DNA of 64,000 nt from Niebla homalea (Eukaryota > Ascomycota > Lecanoromycetes > Lecanorales > Ramalinaceae): positions 1,860,001 to 1,924,000 of the forward strand of contig JAHGAU010000005.1 in assembly GCA_019925105.1 (NCBI GenBank), written 5' to 3'. Positions within the stretch are counted from its first letter, which is position 1; the number at the start of each line of letters is the position of its first letter. This document shows, piece by piece, positions 1-12,333 of the stretch. Both the position numbers and the translations under genes were made by a program. The notes under the pieces were generated by a model. That model searched no databases, was not told where the DNA came from, and saw nothing but the letters and a program-made list of their open reading frames with translations.

Positions 1-168
1 ATTGAATTTGCATATGTGACTAACTACTTTCGAAATAGTTCTAGCCGCTAGTGCTAAGCCTTGACCAAGATATTAATACAATTAGAATTGGCTATAAGGC
101 TCTAAGGCTCTTTGTATGTCAAGACTCCTTCCACTACAACCTGAATCCCTTGTCAACCTGCCGTGTGG

Positions 169-2002
169 ATGTCTCTATACTACGAGACAGCCCCATACCT
201 CTCGCCTGACTCGCCTTCTACGTCATTGAAGTCGCGGGTCTTCAGCAGCACGAAGGAGCAAAGCAAATCGCCTCCAAAGCAAATCTATGCCCTTGCTACT
301 GAAGCAGCGTTATGGAGCCCTATATTGTCAGGAATCATCGAGAGTTCTCAATTGCTTGAGCTGGAACGCAAGGTAGGGAATCTCCACCAGCCAATGATGT
401 TTCCCAGGTATATTACTGACTGACGCAAAAGGTATGATCCGTGAAATGTAGCTCTCACCTGAACTCGCCCTCCTCCTCACCCATGATTTGCTCCTCACCA
501 AACGTGGAATTGCGGCACCAGCATCACATGTGTTACGCCAGGCTGTCGAAAAACACAGAGCCCGCTTGAATGCCGACTTCGTAAAGGCACGTCTTCGGCG
601 GGGATGTTCTACTATCGATCAATTGAGAGAAGCCCTCAAGAAGAAGGCAGAGCATGCCAGTAATGTGCTTGGACCATCTGACAGTGATGGTCTTACTGCG
701 GGATTGTCATTCCACCCACGCTGGGTACGGCTTAATTCATGCAAGACCTCGATGAAGGAGCAATTGGAGACAACCTTCAAGGACTATGCCCAAATTCCGA
801 TCCTCCAGGACCTGAGGTCTTCCACCACTAAAATCCTACACCTCGACAAGCATATCCCCAATCTCATTGCCCTTCCACCAAACACCGACATCACCAAGTC
901 ATCCGCCTACACCACTGGTCTCCTCATTCTCCAAGACAAAGCTTCCTGCTTCCCCGCCTACCTTCTCGATGCCTGCCCGGGAGACGGCGACATTGTGGAC
1001 GCTTGCGCTGCACCAGGCAACAAAACCACGCATCTCGCCGCCATACTGCAAGAAAAGTCTTTTTCACAAGATACCACCAAAACGACCTGCACCATCCACG
1101 CTTGCGAGCGCGACACCACCCGCGCCGCAGTCCTACATCAAATGACAACCCTCGCCTGCACCCCCAACCGAATCATCAAGATCCACGCAGGCCAAGACTT
1201 CCTCCATATCAACCCCCATAACGCACCATGGGATACCGTCACCTCCCTTCTCCTTGACCCAAGTTGCTCCGGCAGCGGTATCATTGGCCGCGACGACTAC
1301 GACTTCCCCTTGAAAGTAACGCTACCACGGCGCGCCATCACCGCCCCAGCAACAAGCAGCAACAAAAGTAAGAAGCGGAAGCGTAATGTCACATCCACCC
1401 CAGCTGCACCAATCATACCCACCCCTAAGCCTGTCCCACCTTCCCCGACTGTGGACGAACTGACACCACGGCTCACATCGCTTCAAGCCTTCCAACTCCG
1501 GCTGCTACTCCATGCATTCACGTTTCCGGAGGCGCGGCGGATCACTTACTCTACCTGCTCCATCCACGCACAGGAGAACGAGCATGTAGTGATCAAAGCA
1601 TTGACCTCTGAAGTTGCAAAGACGAGGGGATGGTGGGTGTTGAGCAGGGAGGAGCAGGTTGAGGGGATGAGGAGGTGGGAGATTAGGGGAGACCACGGCG
1701 CTGCGAGGGAAACTGTGCAAGGCATGGATCGGCAAGCGGGAGGGCAAGACGGGCTGGAAGCGAAAGTGGAAGAGATTGTGGGGGCGTGTATCAGGTGCGA
1801 GAAGAGCACGAGGGAGGGGACGCAGGGGTTCTTCGTCGCCGCCTTCGTGCGCCATGTCAGCCGAGGCGGGGGGGAGGCAAGTAGTTCAAGGGGCCCAAAG
1901 GCATCCGGGAACGGAGACCGTGGGCAGCCATCACTGGTACCACCGGATGATGATGATGCTGCGGACGACGACGACGAGGAGTGGCACGGATTCCGTGACT
2001 GA
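169..2002 (+). CDS. RCM1: 25S rRNA (cytosine-C5)-methyltransferase, Rcm1/NSUN5 family
   Basis: Two exons, 169..372 and 452..2002, joined in phase 0 across a 79-nt intron (donor GTAGGG, acceptor TAG); 584 aa. I start at the ATG of MSLYYE; an in-frame GTG six bases upstream is not a eukaryotic start. The N-terminus (MSLYYE, SKSPPKQIYAL, ARLRRGCST) is typical of this family. The SAM-binding motif ACAAPGNKT lies near residue 250. Both catalytic cysteines are visible: DPSCSGSG near residue 340 (motif IV) and TYSTCSIHAQENE near 437 (motif VI). The C-terminus ends in a charged low-complexity tail rich in Asp/Glu. Family role: methylates one cytosine of large-subunit rRNA in the nucleolus using S-adenosylmethionine. 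The insert between motifs IV and VI is basic and Pro/Ser-rich, probably disordered. Function is assigned with high confidence from the motifs. Confidence 0.93.
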
Positions 2003-2595
2003 GTATGAAATAGCTAGCTAGCTAGCAACTTCTGGCTTTCCATCACGGCCGCCTCTCTGCAGCACGCCGCAAATATGATGGAATAAATCGTTACGCTACT
2101 CTCACCCAATCAATCCCGAGAAAAACCCTCGCACTTCCTAGTCAATCGAACCACTCTTCATTGCAATGGTTGTCTGTCAAGTAACCAGAGCTCCGTATCT
2201 CATGGGGCACAGGGTTTACCGCGCCCCCAACCTGCAACGTCTCCACTTCACTCTACCGGAGTGCTAGCCAGTCTTGGGGGTGTTTGCATGAACTAAGGGA
2301 ATAGCATACATACATACATACATACACCACACACCCACAGACAGATCAAGCAAGATAATCTCTGCGTGCTGTAAATACCCGAGTCCCCCCCCAACGCCTC
2401 GCTAAATTCATCAAGCATGAAAGAAATTTGTTTCCCTGAATCTCCCGCCCGCCCCCCCAGCCGCGGCAGCCACAAGGGCGCGCACGCGACACGGCAGGCA
2501 GCGTTGCCTGCATGTCATCTGAAGCACTGGGGATGTGTCTCTCCACACCCACCATTGCCCCCCTACCCCCCCAACCCAACCACGGCCGTCCTGTT
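2003..2595. other. Convergent 3' intergenic region, RCM1/TAF4
   Basis: Shared 3' region between two convergent genes. It holds an AGCT tandem run just after the RCM1 stop and a CATA microsatellite near 2305-2326. No supported gene; the frames here are short and low-complexity. Confidence 0.6.
2305..2326. repeat. CATA microsatellite
   Basis: About five perfect copies of the tetranucleotide CATA in the 3' intergenic region between RCM1 and TAF4. Confidence 0.9.
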
Positions 2596-4592
2596 TCATC
2601 TCTTATTCAACAGCCCATACGCCACCTGCAACACCCTCTCGGCCTTCCTATCCTCCTCCAACACCCCAATCAGATCCCGCAACTGGATCCCCCTGCCCGC
2701 TTCCCCATCCTCCCGAAAGTCGCCATACCTCCTCTCCATCCTCTCCTTCTTCGCGCCGCCGGCACCAGCACCAGCACCAGCACCACCAGCCTTGCCCCCA
2801 CCAGCCCCCGCCCCACCACCACCACCACCACCTCTGCTCCCGGACTCCCCCACAGCGGCCTCCTTCTTGATGTTGGCCACGCTGTTCGCCTTGAACGGGT
2901 TACTCGGCCCCTCGCTCTTCCCGCCCGTCATCCAGCTCAGTTTCTTGCCGATCCCCGCCATCGCCATGTTGACCGTCTTGTTGGCGTTGGCGAACGCTTG
3001 GGTGTCGCTGGTCGGGACCTTCTTCTGGTTCTTGAGCGCCGATTTCTTGGGCAGGTCGGCAGCAGTGAGGGCGGGGGCGACCTCACCGGCCCCGCCGGCC
3101 TCGAGCGAGAGCGAGTTGGCCCGGCTCGATTGCGAGGCGCTGGCTTCGAGCCGCTTGCGGCGTTTGGCGAGGCGGGCGTCTTCGATCAGGCGGTCGGCGC
3201 GGTCGAGCCGTTGGAGGGTTTGGGCGATCGTGTTCGGGGGTCGTTTGGGGTGGGATGGGGGTTCGGAGGAGTTGGAGATGGGGGTAAGGGGCGGTTCGGG
3301 GGTTCATTTCCGAGTAGGAGCCTGTGATTCGTTGTTAGTTGAGAGGGGTGGAGAGGAGATATCATGTAGTACAGCGTACGCTTCAAAGGGTTGTCTTTGG
3401 GTGAGGTAGCGCTGTTGCTTGGGGTTGGCAACGTGGCTGCTGCCTCACCATTGACCTCCTTCTTCGCCAAATCGACGAGATCTTGCGGGACCAGTCCGGT
3501 GGAGCCGGTTCTCCGGCCTCGTGCCAGCACAGCAGCGTCCTCGGCTATGTTGCGTACGCGTTCTTCTGCTGCTAGTGATACCAGGGAGAGTATGTCCACC
3601 AGGGAATTCTTGAGCAGGAGCAGAGGCTCCCCCTTGACGACCTTGACTACGGGATTCTCATCGGGACCTACTACTTTGATCTCTTGAGGTCTCATAATGG
3701 GCTGGGTCGGCTTGAGGATTTCAGTGTCCTTGATGGGAAGCTGGACATGTAAATTGTCAGCATTCTCCGAAAGTCGCTTATGTAGGTTTCCGGCCTGGAG
3801 GAACGGTTTGTTGAGGTGATACTGTTTGATCTCTGCGAGCACTCGGGCTTCATGCTCGCGCTTTGCTTTCGCAATCTCCTCTGCTGACTGTTCCGGCTGG
3901 CCTGGCTGATTAAATGCTCCTCCCCCATAAAAGCTTGCACGATCGCCCGGGACATTGTTCGTATAGAAATTATCTCGCGAAAAGGGATATCTCGCGTTGG
4001 GATCCCCACCACTGGCCTCCCTCAATTGATCCACAAAGGTCATGTTCGGATTTTGCTTCTGGGTATTGTTCTCTCTCGATCTCAGCAGAGCAGCCTCCTC
4101 CTCGCGAAGATCCACCCCAGCGCCAAATAAGACATCTCCAAGCTCATTCAAATCTGTAGGTCTGTTGTCCGGTCGCCCAGGCGGGCCCATCACACTCGGC
4201 AAGGAAGACGGCGCGTTTGCCGTGGTCGTGGTAGACTGTAATTGCGCTGCAGACGTGTGAGGTACAGCTGGAGTCGGGGTCGGCAGGGGCTTATAGGTGG
4301 GAGCGGCAGTGCGGGCAGGCGTGGTGGTGTTAGTGTAGCCATGATTCATGCTGTTGTAATGCTGAGAAGCAGATGTTCCATTCGCCTGGCTGCCATGGTA
4401 GGGAGCACTGAAGATCTGACTAGGCAACGATAGGTTGGCCATGTTAGGCGAGCTGTAGGGTGATTGGCCATTGGGCGAGAGCCTTTGTCGTTTGATCTGC
4501 GGGCCATTTGGGTAAGGGCTCTGTGGTGAGCCAGCACCTCCTTGATGAGGGGAGAAAGCACGAGGTGGGTACTGAGAAGTCTGCTGGGCCAT
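2596..4592 (-). CDS. TAF4: TFIID subunit TAF4 (frame broken once near the C-terminus)
   Basis: Exon 1 is 4592..3380; a 58-nt intron (3379..3322, donor GTACGC, acceptor CAG) leads to exon 2, 3321..2596. The N-terminal ~150 residues are Pro/Ser/Gln/Thr-rich and disordered, followed by a conserved block beginning DLNELGDVLFGAGVDLREEE (histone-fold region) and the helical TAF4 core (EERVRNIAED). After the intron the reading RSYSEMNP is followed by a conserved C-terminal module (IAQTLQRLDRADRLIEDARLAKRRKR, cut here into the parts IAQTLQRLD and DARLAKRRKR; then FANANKTVNMAMAGIGKK and RDLIGVLEEDRK) that lies one base out of frame. Dropping one base of the G5 run at 3298..3302 would restore it. A Gly/Ala-rich linker precedes the final helix. 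Family role: TAF4 pairs with TAF12 through its histone fold inside TFIID in the nucleus. The gene is normally essential, so the frame break is more likely a sequence error than a pseudogene. Confidence 0.88.
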
Positions 4593-5119
4593 TTTGATGA
4601 TGGTGAAGATGAAGACGAGGAAGCGAGGAGAAGTATCCTAGTGGTGAGAGGTGCGACCTATTTGCCAGGCAAACGCAATGATGCGCCGGCCAAGGGTCGC
4701 GAATGAAGCCACTCATGCACTAAAATATAGTCAATGTAATTCAATGGCAATATTGGTATCGAGCTTGAGCTCTGTGACACATGTACAGGCGAAGTGGTCG
4801 TAGCGTTGATGACTGAGGAATTTGCTGTACAATGTGAAGTGGGAGGCTTGAGGCGGGAGAGAGAATGATGAAAGGAAGCTTCAGCCCTACCAGTAGATTT
4901 ATTCAAGCTGCCAAGCCTTGATATTCATTTCAACCTCCAAAATAATGCAATAATGCATCTTCACAATTTCTCATCTTTACAATTTCCCATCTGGTCTTAG
5001 CTGGATAGGTCTGATTTGCCTCTCCCACCATGCTCCTCAGATGACCTTTCAGTCCCCAGCCAAATTAATAAAACAAGCAAACCTTCATCGCACTTAAACG
5101 TATCAATCCATATCTCATC
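4593..5119. promoter_or_regulatory. Divergent promoter region TAF4 / YSH1
   Basis: The 527 bp between the starts of two head-to-head general RNA polymerase II genes. It must contain both 5' leaders and both promoters. I see A/T-rich stretches but no TATA box or other motif that I can assign safely. Confidence 0.5.
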
Positions 5120-8014
5120 ATGGCGGCCAAACGAAGGCATTCAGCTACGACGCCCCAGGTAGAAGAAGAGCCTGTCGACCCCTCCGATGAGCTCATGTTT
5201 CAGTGCCTCGGGGGAGGTAACGAGGTTGGCCGGTCATGTCATATCATACAGTACAAAGGCAAGACTGTGATGGTCAGGACGGATAGAATGTCGTGTCGTT
5301 GTGTGTACAAGTGCTGACACTCTGCAGCTTGATGCCGGTCAACACCCTGCCTACGACGGCCTCGCAGCTCTCCCCTACTTTGATGAATTCGACTTGAGCA
5401 GGGTTGACGTCCTCCTCATCAGCCAGTGAGTCAACCATATTCTCTACACCCATCCAATCCAGCACCTTGCTTCAAGAGACACCCGCAACGAGTCTTGAGG
5501 CTCTTTGGAGTCGTGGCACAACAAACCTTGGGCTTGTCCATCCATACACCTCTGGGCTATGTACCAAAGCATCACCATGTATGAACTGTATTCAAAGCAT
5601 GTATACAGCAAATCAATCAAATTCATTTCCCAAAGCTGCCTTGTCCCTCACATTGCCTGTCTGCCAATGATTCGCTCCTGTCCCCCTTGCTGAAGTCGTG
5701 ACACTCTTCTATTCCGGAAGAGGTCCACATAATGACCGACTTGCTGACCACCACCACTCCGCATAGCTTCCACCTCGACCATGCCTCCGCCCTCCCCTAC
5801 GTCCTCGCCAAAACCAACTTCCGTGGCCGCGTCTTCATGACCCACCCTACCAAAGCCATCTACAAATGGCTCATCCAAGACTCCGTCCGCGTCCAAAACA
5901 TCTCCTCCTCCTCCGATCAGCGCACCACTCTCTACACCGAAGCCGACCACTTGGCCACCTTTCCCCAAATCGAAGCCATCGACTACCACACCGCCCACAC
6001 TGTCTCCTCCATCCGCTTCACACCCTATCCGGCAGGGCATGTTCTGGGGGCGGCCATGTATCTGATTGAGATCGCCGGGCTGAAGATTCTATTCACGGGG
6101 GATTATTCGAGGGAAGATGATCGACATTTGATTTCCGCCGAGGTGCCCAAGGGAATCAAGATTGATGTATTGATCACCGAGAGCACTTATGGAATCGCCT
6201 CGCACATACCTCGGGCCGAGCGAGAGACCGCGCTCATGAAGAACGTGACGAGCATCATCAGCCGTGGGGGAAGGGTACTGATGCCCGTCTTTGCGCTGGG
6301 GAGAGCACAGGAGCTGTTGTTAATCTTGGACGATTATTGGGCCAGGCATCCGGAGTATCAGAAGATCCCCATATACTATGCGTCGAATCTGGCGCGGAAG
6401 TGTATGGTGGTGTATCAGACTTATATCTCCGCCATGAATGATAATATGAAGAGGCTATTTCGGCAGCGGTTGGCAGAGGCGGAGCAGGCGGGGGATACGT
6501 CTCAGGGTGGGCCGTGGGATTTTCGGCATATACGCAGTTTGAAGAATCTGGAGCGGTTCGATGATATGGGTGGGTGTGTCGTGCTTGCGAGTCCGGGGAT
6601 GCTGCAGAGTGGTGTTAGTAGAGAGTTATTGGAGCGGTGGGCACCGTCGGATAGGAATGGAGTCATCATCACGGGGTATAGCGTCGAAGGGACTATGGGC
6701 AAGGTTATCATGCAGGAGCCTGATCAGATTCCTGCCATCATGACCAGTCGAGGCACTGCCAATTTTGGCAAAAGAGGGTTGGGACTTGGAGGTGAGGCAG
6801 AGAAGCCGATGATACCCAGGAGGTGTAGCGTTCATGAAATCTCCTTCGCCGCACATGTTGATGGGCAGGAGAATCAGGGATTCATTGAAGAGATTGCAGC
6901 ACCGGTCGTCATCCTGGTGCATGGCGAGAAACACAACATGATGCGGCTGAAATCGAAGCTCCTCTCCCTCAACAACGAGAAAAGTACAAAAGTCAAGATC
7001 TTCAGCCCCGCCAACACGGAGGAGCTGAAGATTCCTTTCAAAGTCGACAAAACGGCCAAAGTGGTCGGCTCTCTGGCTCAACTCCCTCCACCCACCAGCC
7101 CTGACGATGACCGGCTGATGAACGGTGTGTTGGTACAGAATGATTTCAAGATGTCTCTCATGGCACCAGAAGACCTTCGAGAGTATGCTGGCTTGACCAC
7201 TACCACATTGATGTGCAAGCAGAGGCTGACGCTGAGTGCTGCTGGTATTGAGCTGATCAAATGGGCTTTGGAAGGCACATTCGGCGCACTTGAGGAGATC
7301 AGCCCGAAGAGCAAACCCATGTCAAACGGCGTGAGAAGCGAGACCAAGGGGGATGTAGACGCTGCAACGAATGGACACGAGGTAGCAGATGAAGAGATGG
7401 AGCATTCTCCCCATCCGATAGCGTACCTCATCATGGGCTGCGTGATTGTACGATATCAGAATAGTGGAGAGGTGACAGTCGAGTGGGAGGGTAACATGCT
7501 CAACGATGGGATCGCCGACGCCGTACTTGCCGTGCTCTTCACGGTGGAGAGTAGCCCTGCGGCTGTCAAGCAGTCATCTCGAGGCCAGTGCCACTCTCAC
7601 CTTCATCACGGTCGAAACCCCCATGCCAACGTGACACCCGAGGAACGCTTCTCCAGGCTCTGCATGTTCCTCGAGGCACAATTTGGCCCACTCGTCAGTC
7701 CAATCACAACACCTCAGATATCGTTGAAGCCCACTCACCCTAAGGCGGAAGAAAGTAATGGCATCAAGATCGAGGGTGAAGACGAAGCTGAGATGACAGA
7801 AGATGATATGAAAGAGCTGGAGGCGGAGGAGATGGAGCGATTGCACAGCATTGGCATACCTGTGCCTGGAGTAGAGATCAGAGTGGATAAGTCAGTGGCC
7901 AAGGTATGGCTGGAGACGTTGGAGATTGAATGTGCGAATCCCACATTAAGAGCCAGAGTGCAAGCTGTTGTCGAACGAGCATTGGAGACTGTGGCGCCTC
8001 TATGGACGAAGTAA
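5120..8014 (+). CDS. YSH1: mRNA 3'-end processing endonuclease Ysh1 (CPSF73)
   Basis: Three exons: 5120..5272, 5328..5425, 5767..8014; 832 aa. Intron 1 (55 nt, donor GTCAGG) splits ...KTVM from LDAGQHP. Intron 2 is unusually long (341 nt, GTGAGT...TAG) and falls inside a His codon of the metal-binding motif, so HFHLDH (residues 84-89) forms only after splicing. Further metallo-beta-lactamase/beta-CASP signatures are GDYSREDDRHL, TESTYG, the VFALGRAQELLLIL block and GYSVEGTMG. A CPSF73-100 C-terminal domain follows, with acidic low-complexity near residue 770. Family role: zinc-dependent endonuclease that cuts pre-mRNA at the poly(A) site in the cleavage and polyadenylation factor complex. The frame is intact and the length matches filamentous-fungal orthologues. 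Confidence 0.96.
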
Positions 8015-8992
8015 GCGGTAGAAAGAAGTGCTTGATTTTAATAGGTGGAGCTGAAGACATGGTGGTAAGCGAGCATGTCCACTAGGTCACAGCAATCAAA
8101 TTGCGGCGCAGCTGATGTTGCAGAAGCGAAGAGGAGGAGACATGTAAGACCAACTTAGCGGATGCATCGTGCATTTGATTCAGATCCCTAGCATCAGATT
8201 GCATGGCATTGGCCGGCCAATGCCATAGCACTATTCTACTGTCCAGCAAAGGGAGACCAAGCTAGGTGATGAATCAGAAGACATAATCTTGTCGAACTCG
8301 TGTGTGATATTTACATATGATATAGATATATAGAAATGTGCAGTGTCAGTGTTAAAAGGTTTAAACGTTGCCCTGCGCTTCTAAAGTGGGCCTCCTGGCG
8401 TGGCCATCCTCGTTGCCTCGCATCGTCGTCATTCCTAAGCCTTACCAATCCGGGTATAGCGGATATTCTCCTCCAAATCTCTCACGAACCTCTTCCCATA
8501 TGATTAATTCACTTTCTAATGTTTGAGTGAACCTCAATAAGAGTCAGCAGAGCTTCACATGTGGATCAGTGGATGTATCTGACATGACAACATATACTCG
8601 ACCATCGTTAATCCTCTTATCAAGTCCATTGTTCCTTTGCCCAAGCCTTTAACGGTCGTTGATTTCCCATTTCCCACCTTCCACCTTCTTCTAACGCGCA
8701 ATCAAACGCCTATACCCGGCAGATCAACGCCGACAGCTTCGATCTCACTGAAGAAGTCGAGTCCCCCAGTTCCCCTATATCTGTCTCTCGGCTCCTCTCC
8801 ATCAACGCCGGGCAGTGAGATGAAACGCCCGCTGTGATTGTCCTCGACCTCGGGCTCTCGCTCCCAGAGTCAGCCGCCGCCAAGCTTGACCGAAGATTAC
8901 CCCGTCAACGACCTTCACAGATCAATCGACTAGAACAACAAGAAAAAGAATACGACAAAGACCACATACAATTGGATGACGGTCTAAGAGAG
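8015..8992. other. Intergenic region and 5' leader of the LAMMER kinase gene
   Basis: The first half is the YSH1 3' region with A/T-rich runs. The second half is probably the long pyrimidine-rich leader of the kinase gene. A six-codon upstream ORF (ATG at 8820, stop ending 8837) lies in it, about 155 bp before the kinase ATG. No protein gene is supported. Confidence 0.5.
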
Positions 8993-9291
8993 ATGTCCAT
9001 CCCGTCTCTCATGACCCCATCCGTTCCCCAAAGCCCCCATCACCTTCCCCATCCCGGCTACTCCCACAGCTCGTCATCGCTTGGTCCCTATAATACGGCT
9101 GATCATTCACTACCCCATGGCATCTCAACAAGACTAGCGCCTTCACAGAGCTTCCCTCGGCATAATCCAGCAAATCGACAGTCCATCTTCAACTCATCCA
9201 GACAACTTCCCCCACTGAGAAACATGCCTTCTTCGGAGACCTCCTCACAGACACTGCAGCAACAGCAGCCACCACCTCTGCATGCGCAATC

Positions 9292-9350
<59 letters not shown>

Positions 9351-11364
9351 GGAAACATCCTGACTGGAATGAGTTTTATCGAAATGGACCCCCCAAAGAG
9401 ATCATCGTTATTGATGATGACTCTCCAGCCCCTCAATCTTCCTCTACAGCAGCTACAACCAAGCCGAGAAAAGCGAACGGCCAAAACAAACCTACACCAC
9501 AAGCAAGAGCGGGTGCACAGCAACCGGCAGCAAAGAAGAGGCGGACAGCTCAGACCACAGCCTACGACTCCGCCAATGATTATGCTGCCTCACATGCCAA
9601 TGCATCCCGCCCCTACTCGGAGATTGAAAATTCCAACACCATCTCCACTGACCGGACTACCGATCCGCGAACCACAGCTCCAACCTCTCACTCCAGCCAT
9701 GGAAGCAGCAATAATCCTTATGTTGATGACGTGACCATTGGTCAGAAAAGGAAACGAGTCACCAGACAACAATTAGCTACAGAAAAGCGAAGACAGGACG
9801 CCAACGCTGTGGAGGAGTACATCCCTCCACGCAAGCCGCCTTACAAGGCGAAGGATGTCAATGTGCCTACTCTGCGTGATGTGAGTCCAGTCACTGCTGA
9901 ATGCCAGGTGCCAGAATGCTCATTGTGATTTTCAGACTTTTACCGCTCACATGAAAGTCGACGACGATGATGGCCATTACATTGTCCTTTCAGACTCCAT
10001 GCTAAGTGACCGATGTAAGTGAATCCTTGTCCTCTGTTTCAGGGAAATTGCTAATGTATTAGACCAAATTACGAGACTGCTAGGTCAAGGTACCTTTGGC
10101 AAGGTCGTCGAGGCCAATGACCGACGAACCAATCAAAAGGTTGCCGTCAAAATCATCCGCTCCGTCCAAAAGTACCGGGACGCATCCCGGATCGAATTAC
10201 GAGTCCTCCAAACCCTTGGTCAGAATGATCGTCATAACCGCAACAAATGCATCCATCTACGGGAGTGCTTCGATTTCAGGAATCACATATGCATCGTTAC
10301 CGACCTTCTTGGGCAAAGTGTCTTCGACTTCTTGAAGGGCAATACCTTTGTGCCCTTTCCCAGCAGCCAGATCCAGCATTTCGCAAAGCAATTATTCACT
10401 AGCGTTGCATGTAAGTACCCGAACATGCTCCAAGTGTACCTCCACTGACATGTACTAGTCCTACATGACTTGAACTTAATTCACACGGATCTCAAACCCG
10501 AGAATATTCTCCTTGTTCAGAATGGGTACCAAACATTCACGTACAATCGCTGGATCCCGTCATCATCCACGACCATCAATCGAAGAGAGGCCCACCGGAA
10601 AGTCTTGCTCGACACCGAGATCAGACTGATCGATTTTGGCTCGGCCACCTTCGACGATGAATATCACTCGTCTGTCGTGTCTACTCGGCACTACCGCGCA
10701 CCTGAGATCATCCTCAATCTAGGCTGGAGCTACCCTTGCGATATCTGGAGCATTGGCTGCATCTTGGTTGAGTTTTATACAGGCGACGCCCTCTTCCAAA
10801 CCCATGACAATCTCGAACATCTCGCCATGATGGAGCCTGTATGTGGTGGCAAGATCGAGCCAAGGCTTGTCCGGCAAGTGCAGAACAGTGGACGGGGTAG
10901 CAATCGCAACTCTGCCGCAGCGTAAGTTATCTTCCTCCATATACTGCGGTCTACATTGGCTTATCTTCGTATGAGTGGCAGATTCTTCACCCGGACATTG
11001 AAGCTCGATTACCCCAACGCAGAGACTACGAAAGCTTCGAAGAAATATGTCAAGGCCATGAAACACTTGGTGGTAAGTCATCAGACGTCGAGTATATGAC
11101 TGTATCTCTCTGCTCACACCGGAGTCACAGGATGTCATCCCACCATCAACCCCGTTCAATCGCGAGTTCCTCGACCTCCTGAGGAAGATCTTCGTCTACG
11201 ATCCCAAACGGCGCATCACCGCCAAAGAGGCACTCAAGCATCCCTGGTTCCGCGAGCAAGTCCGCGATGACGGCACCGAGGCTCTCAAACTACGGCTGGC
11301 CAGAGAAGATGAGCAAAGGATCAACATCGAGGACGACGATTATGAAGGGGCTTCGTATCGCTAG
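8993..11364 (+). CDS. KNS1: LAMMER/CLK dual-specificity protein kinase
   Basis: Six exons: 8993..9880, 9936..10014, 10063..10410, 10459..10921, 10982..11072, 11131..11364; 700 aa. I chose the ATG of [10 protein letters not shown]; the open frame extends about 160 nt upstream but with no ATG. Residues 1-300 are disordered, Ser/Pro/Gln-rich, with a CAG-coded polyQ tract near residues 100-121 and basic nuclear-type clusters. The kinase domain begins at [15 protein letters not shown] (residue 323) with the ATP-binding Lys at 352 (VAVKII), catalytic loop HTDLKPEN (447-454), DFGSATF, and the family-defining motif EHLAMMEP. It ends HPWFREQV. Family role: Clk/Kns1/Lkh1 kinases phosphorylate SR-type splicing factors and regulators of growth and of Pol III transcription. 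All catalytic residues are present. A longer N-terminus from an unseen upstream exon is possible. Confidence 0.95.
9293..9350. repeat. CAG/CAA repeat coding polyglutamine
   Basis: A run of CAG codons with CAA interruptions near its 3' end, inside exon 1 of the LAMMER kinase gene. It codes about 19 consecutive glutamines and is likely length-polymorphic between strains. Confidence 0.95.
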
Positions 11365-12067
11365 CATTCAAGACTGGCCTGGTCCACCATCTACTATGGA
11401 CTCCCAGCGTCTTATTGCTAAGTTGATTGTGGTCAAAGGAATTTCCTGCTATTGGACGTGGAAAATTGATGCATATGAACGAGGGCGTTGGATCATGGGT
11501 GCTACTGCCATCATCACAGTATATTATGTTGCATGTACCTTATATGCCGAAGAGCATCCTGGCGATCGATCTGCATAGGGGATCCTCAAAACGCGGGAGC
11601 GAAACGGACAAGGACTTAATGAAGGATGTTTCATGAAGAAAGAGAAGCACGGTGACATCCTCTCACCGTCATTTGCGCTATCTACATGTTTTAGGGACAA
11701 CCTGCATTTCTCTTGATCACTACGAGAGGGCGCTCATGTCTACCACTTCCTCCCCCCCAACCCCTATCCCAACGCCACTGATTCACTCCCCACTGCCGAT
11801 GAACCTTGGAGAAAGGCCAGACTAATCCTGACACTTCAGACCTTACCCCTGCTTGGGAGCCATCGACCAGTCCTACTACCCATAGATCAAACACGGCGAC
11901 ATTGCCCCTCCCTCCACTCCCAGCAAGCGATCATCCCGCTTCCAGTCCGAAATCTCGTTATCGAGGTCCATCCCCACCAAACGCCTCCTCCCCCTCCTGC
12001 ACAACACGCATTCCCCCCCCATTCACTAGCCCAGGAATTGGGTTACTGGCCCATCTCCATTTTTCGC

Positions 12068-12109
12068 TTCGATATTCGATGTTCGATGTTCGATGTTCGA
12101 TATTCGATT
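12068..12109. repeat. 7-bp tandem repeat TTCGATD, six copies
   Basis: Six adjacent copies of the heptamer TTCGATG or TTCGATA/T, differing only at the last base. Confidence 0.9.
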
Positions 12110-12303
12110 TGGAAGGGGGAAGCCGGCAGATCAACTCGCGAGCGAGCGATATACGAGCCCGGGATGTGAGCGTTGGAAGAAACGCTGAGTTGCTTGCTCG
12201 GTGGGTTGGGTTGGGTTGCACTCCCCGCGTCTCCCCCGGTTTAGGGTGTTGTGGGTGAGAATGTGGTGGATGTGTGGATGTGTGTGGGGTGGCAAAGGGC
12301 GAT

Positions 12304-12333
12304 GGTCATGGAAGGTCATGGAAGGTCATGGAA
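12304..12333. repeat. 10-bp tandem repeat GGTCATGGAA, three copies
   Basis: Three perfect adjacent copies within the G-rich stretch. Confidence 0.9.

Noticed and set aside
2417..3409. Long plus-strand open frame over the TAF4 3' half
   Set aside because: Antisense to a GC-rich conserved exon; composition is Pro/Ala/Ser simple sequence with no motif.
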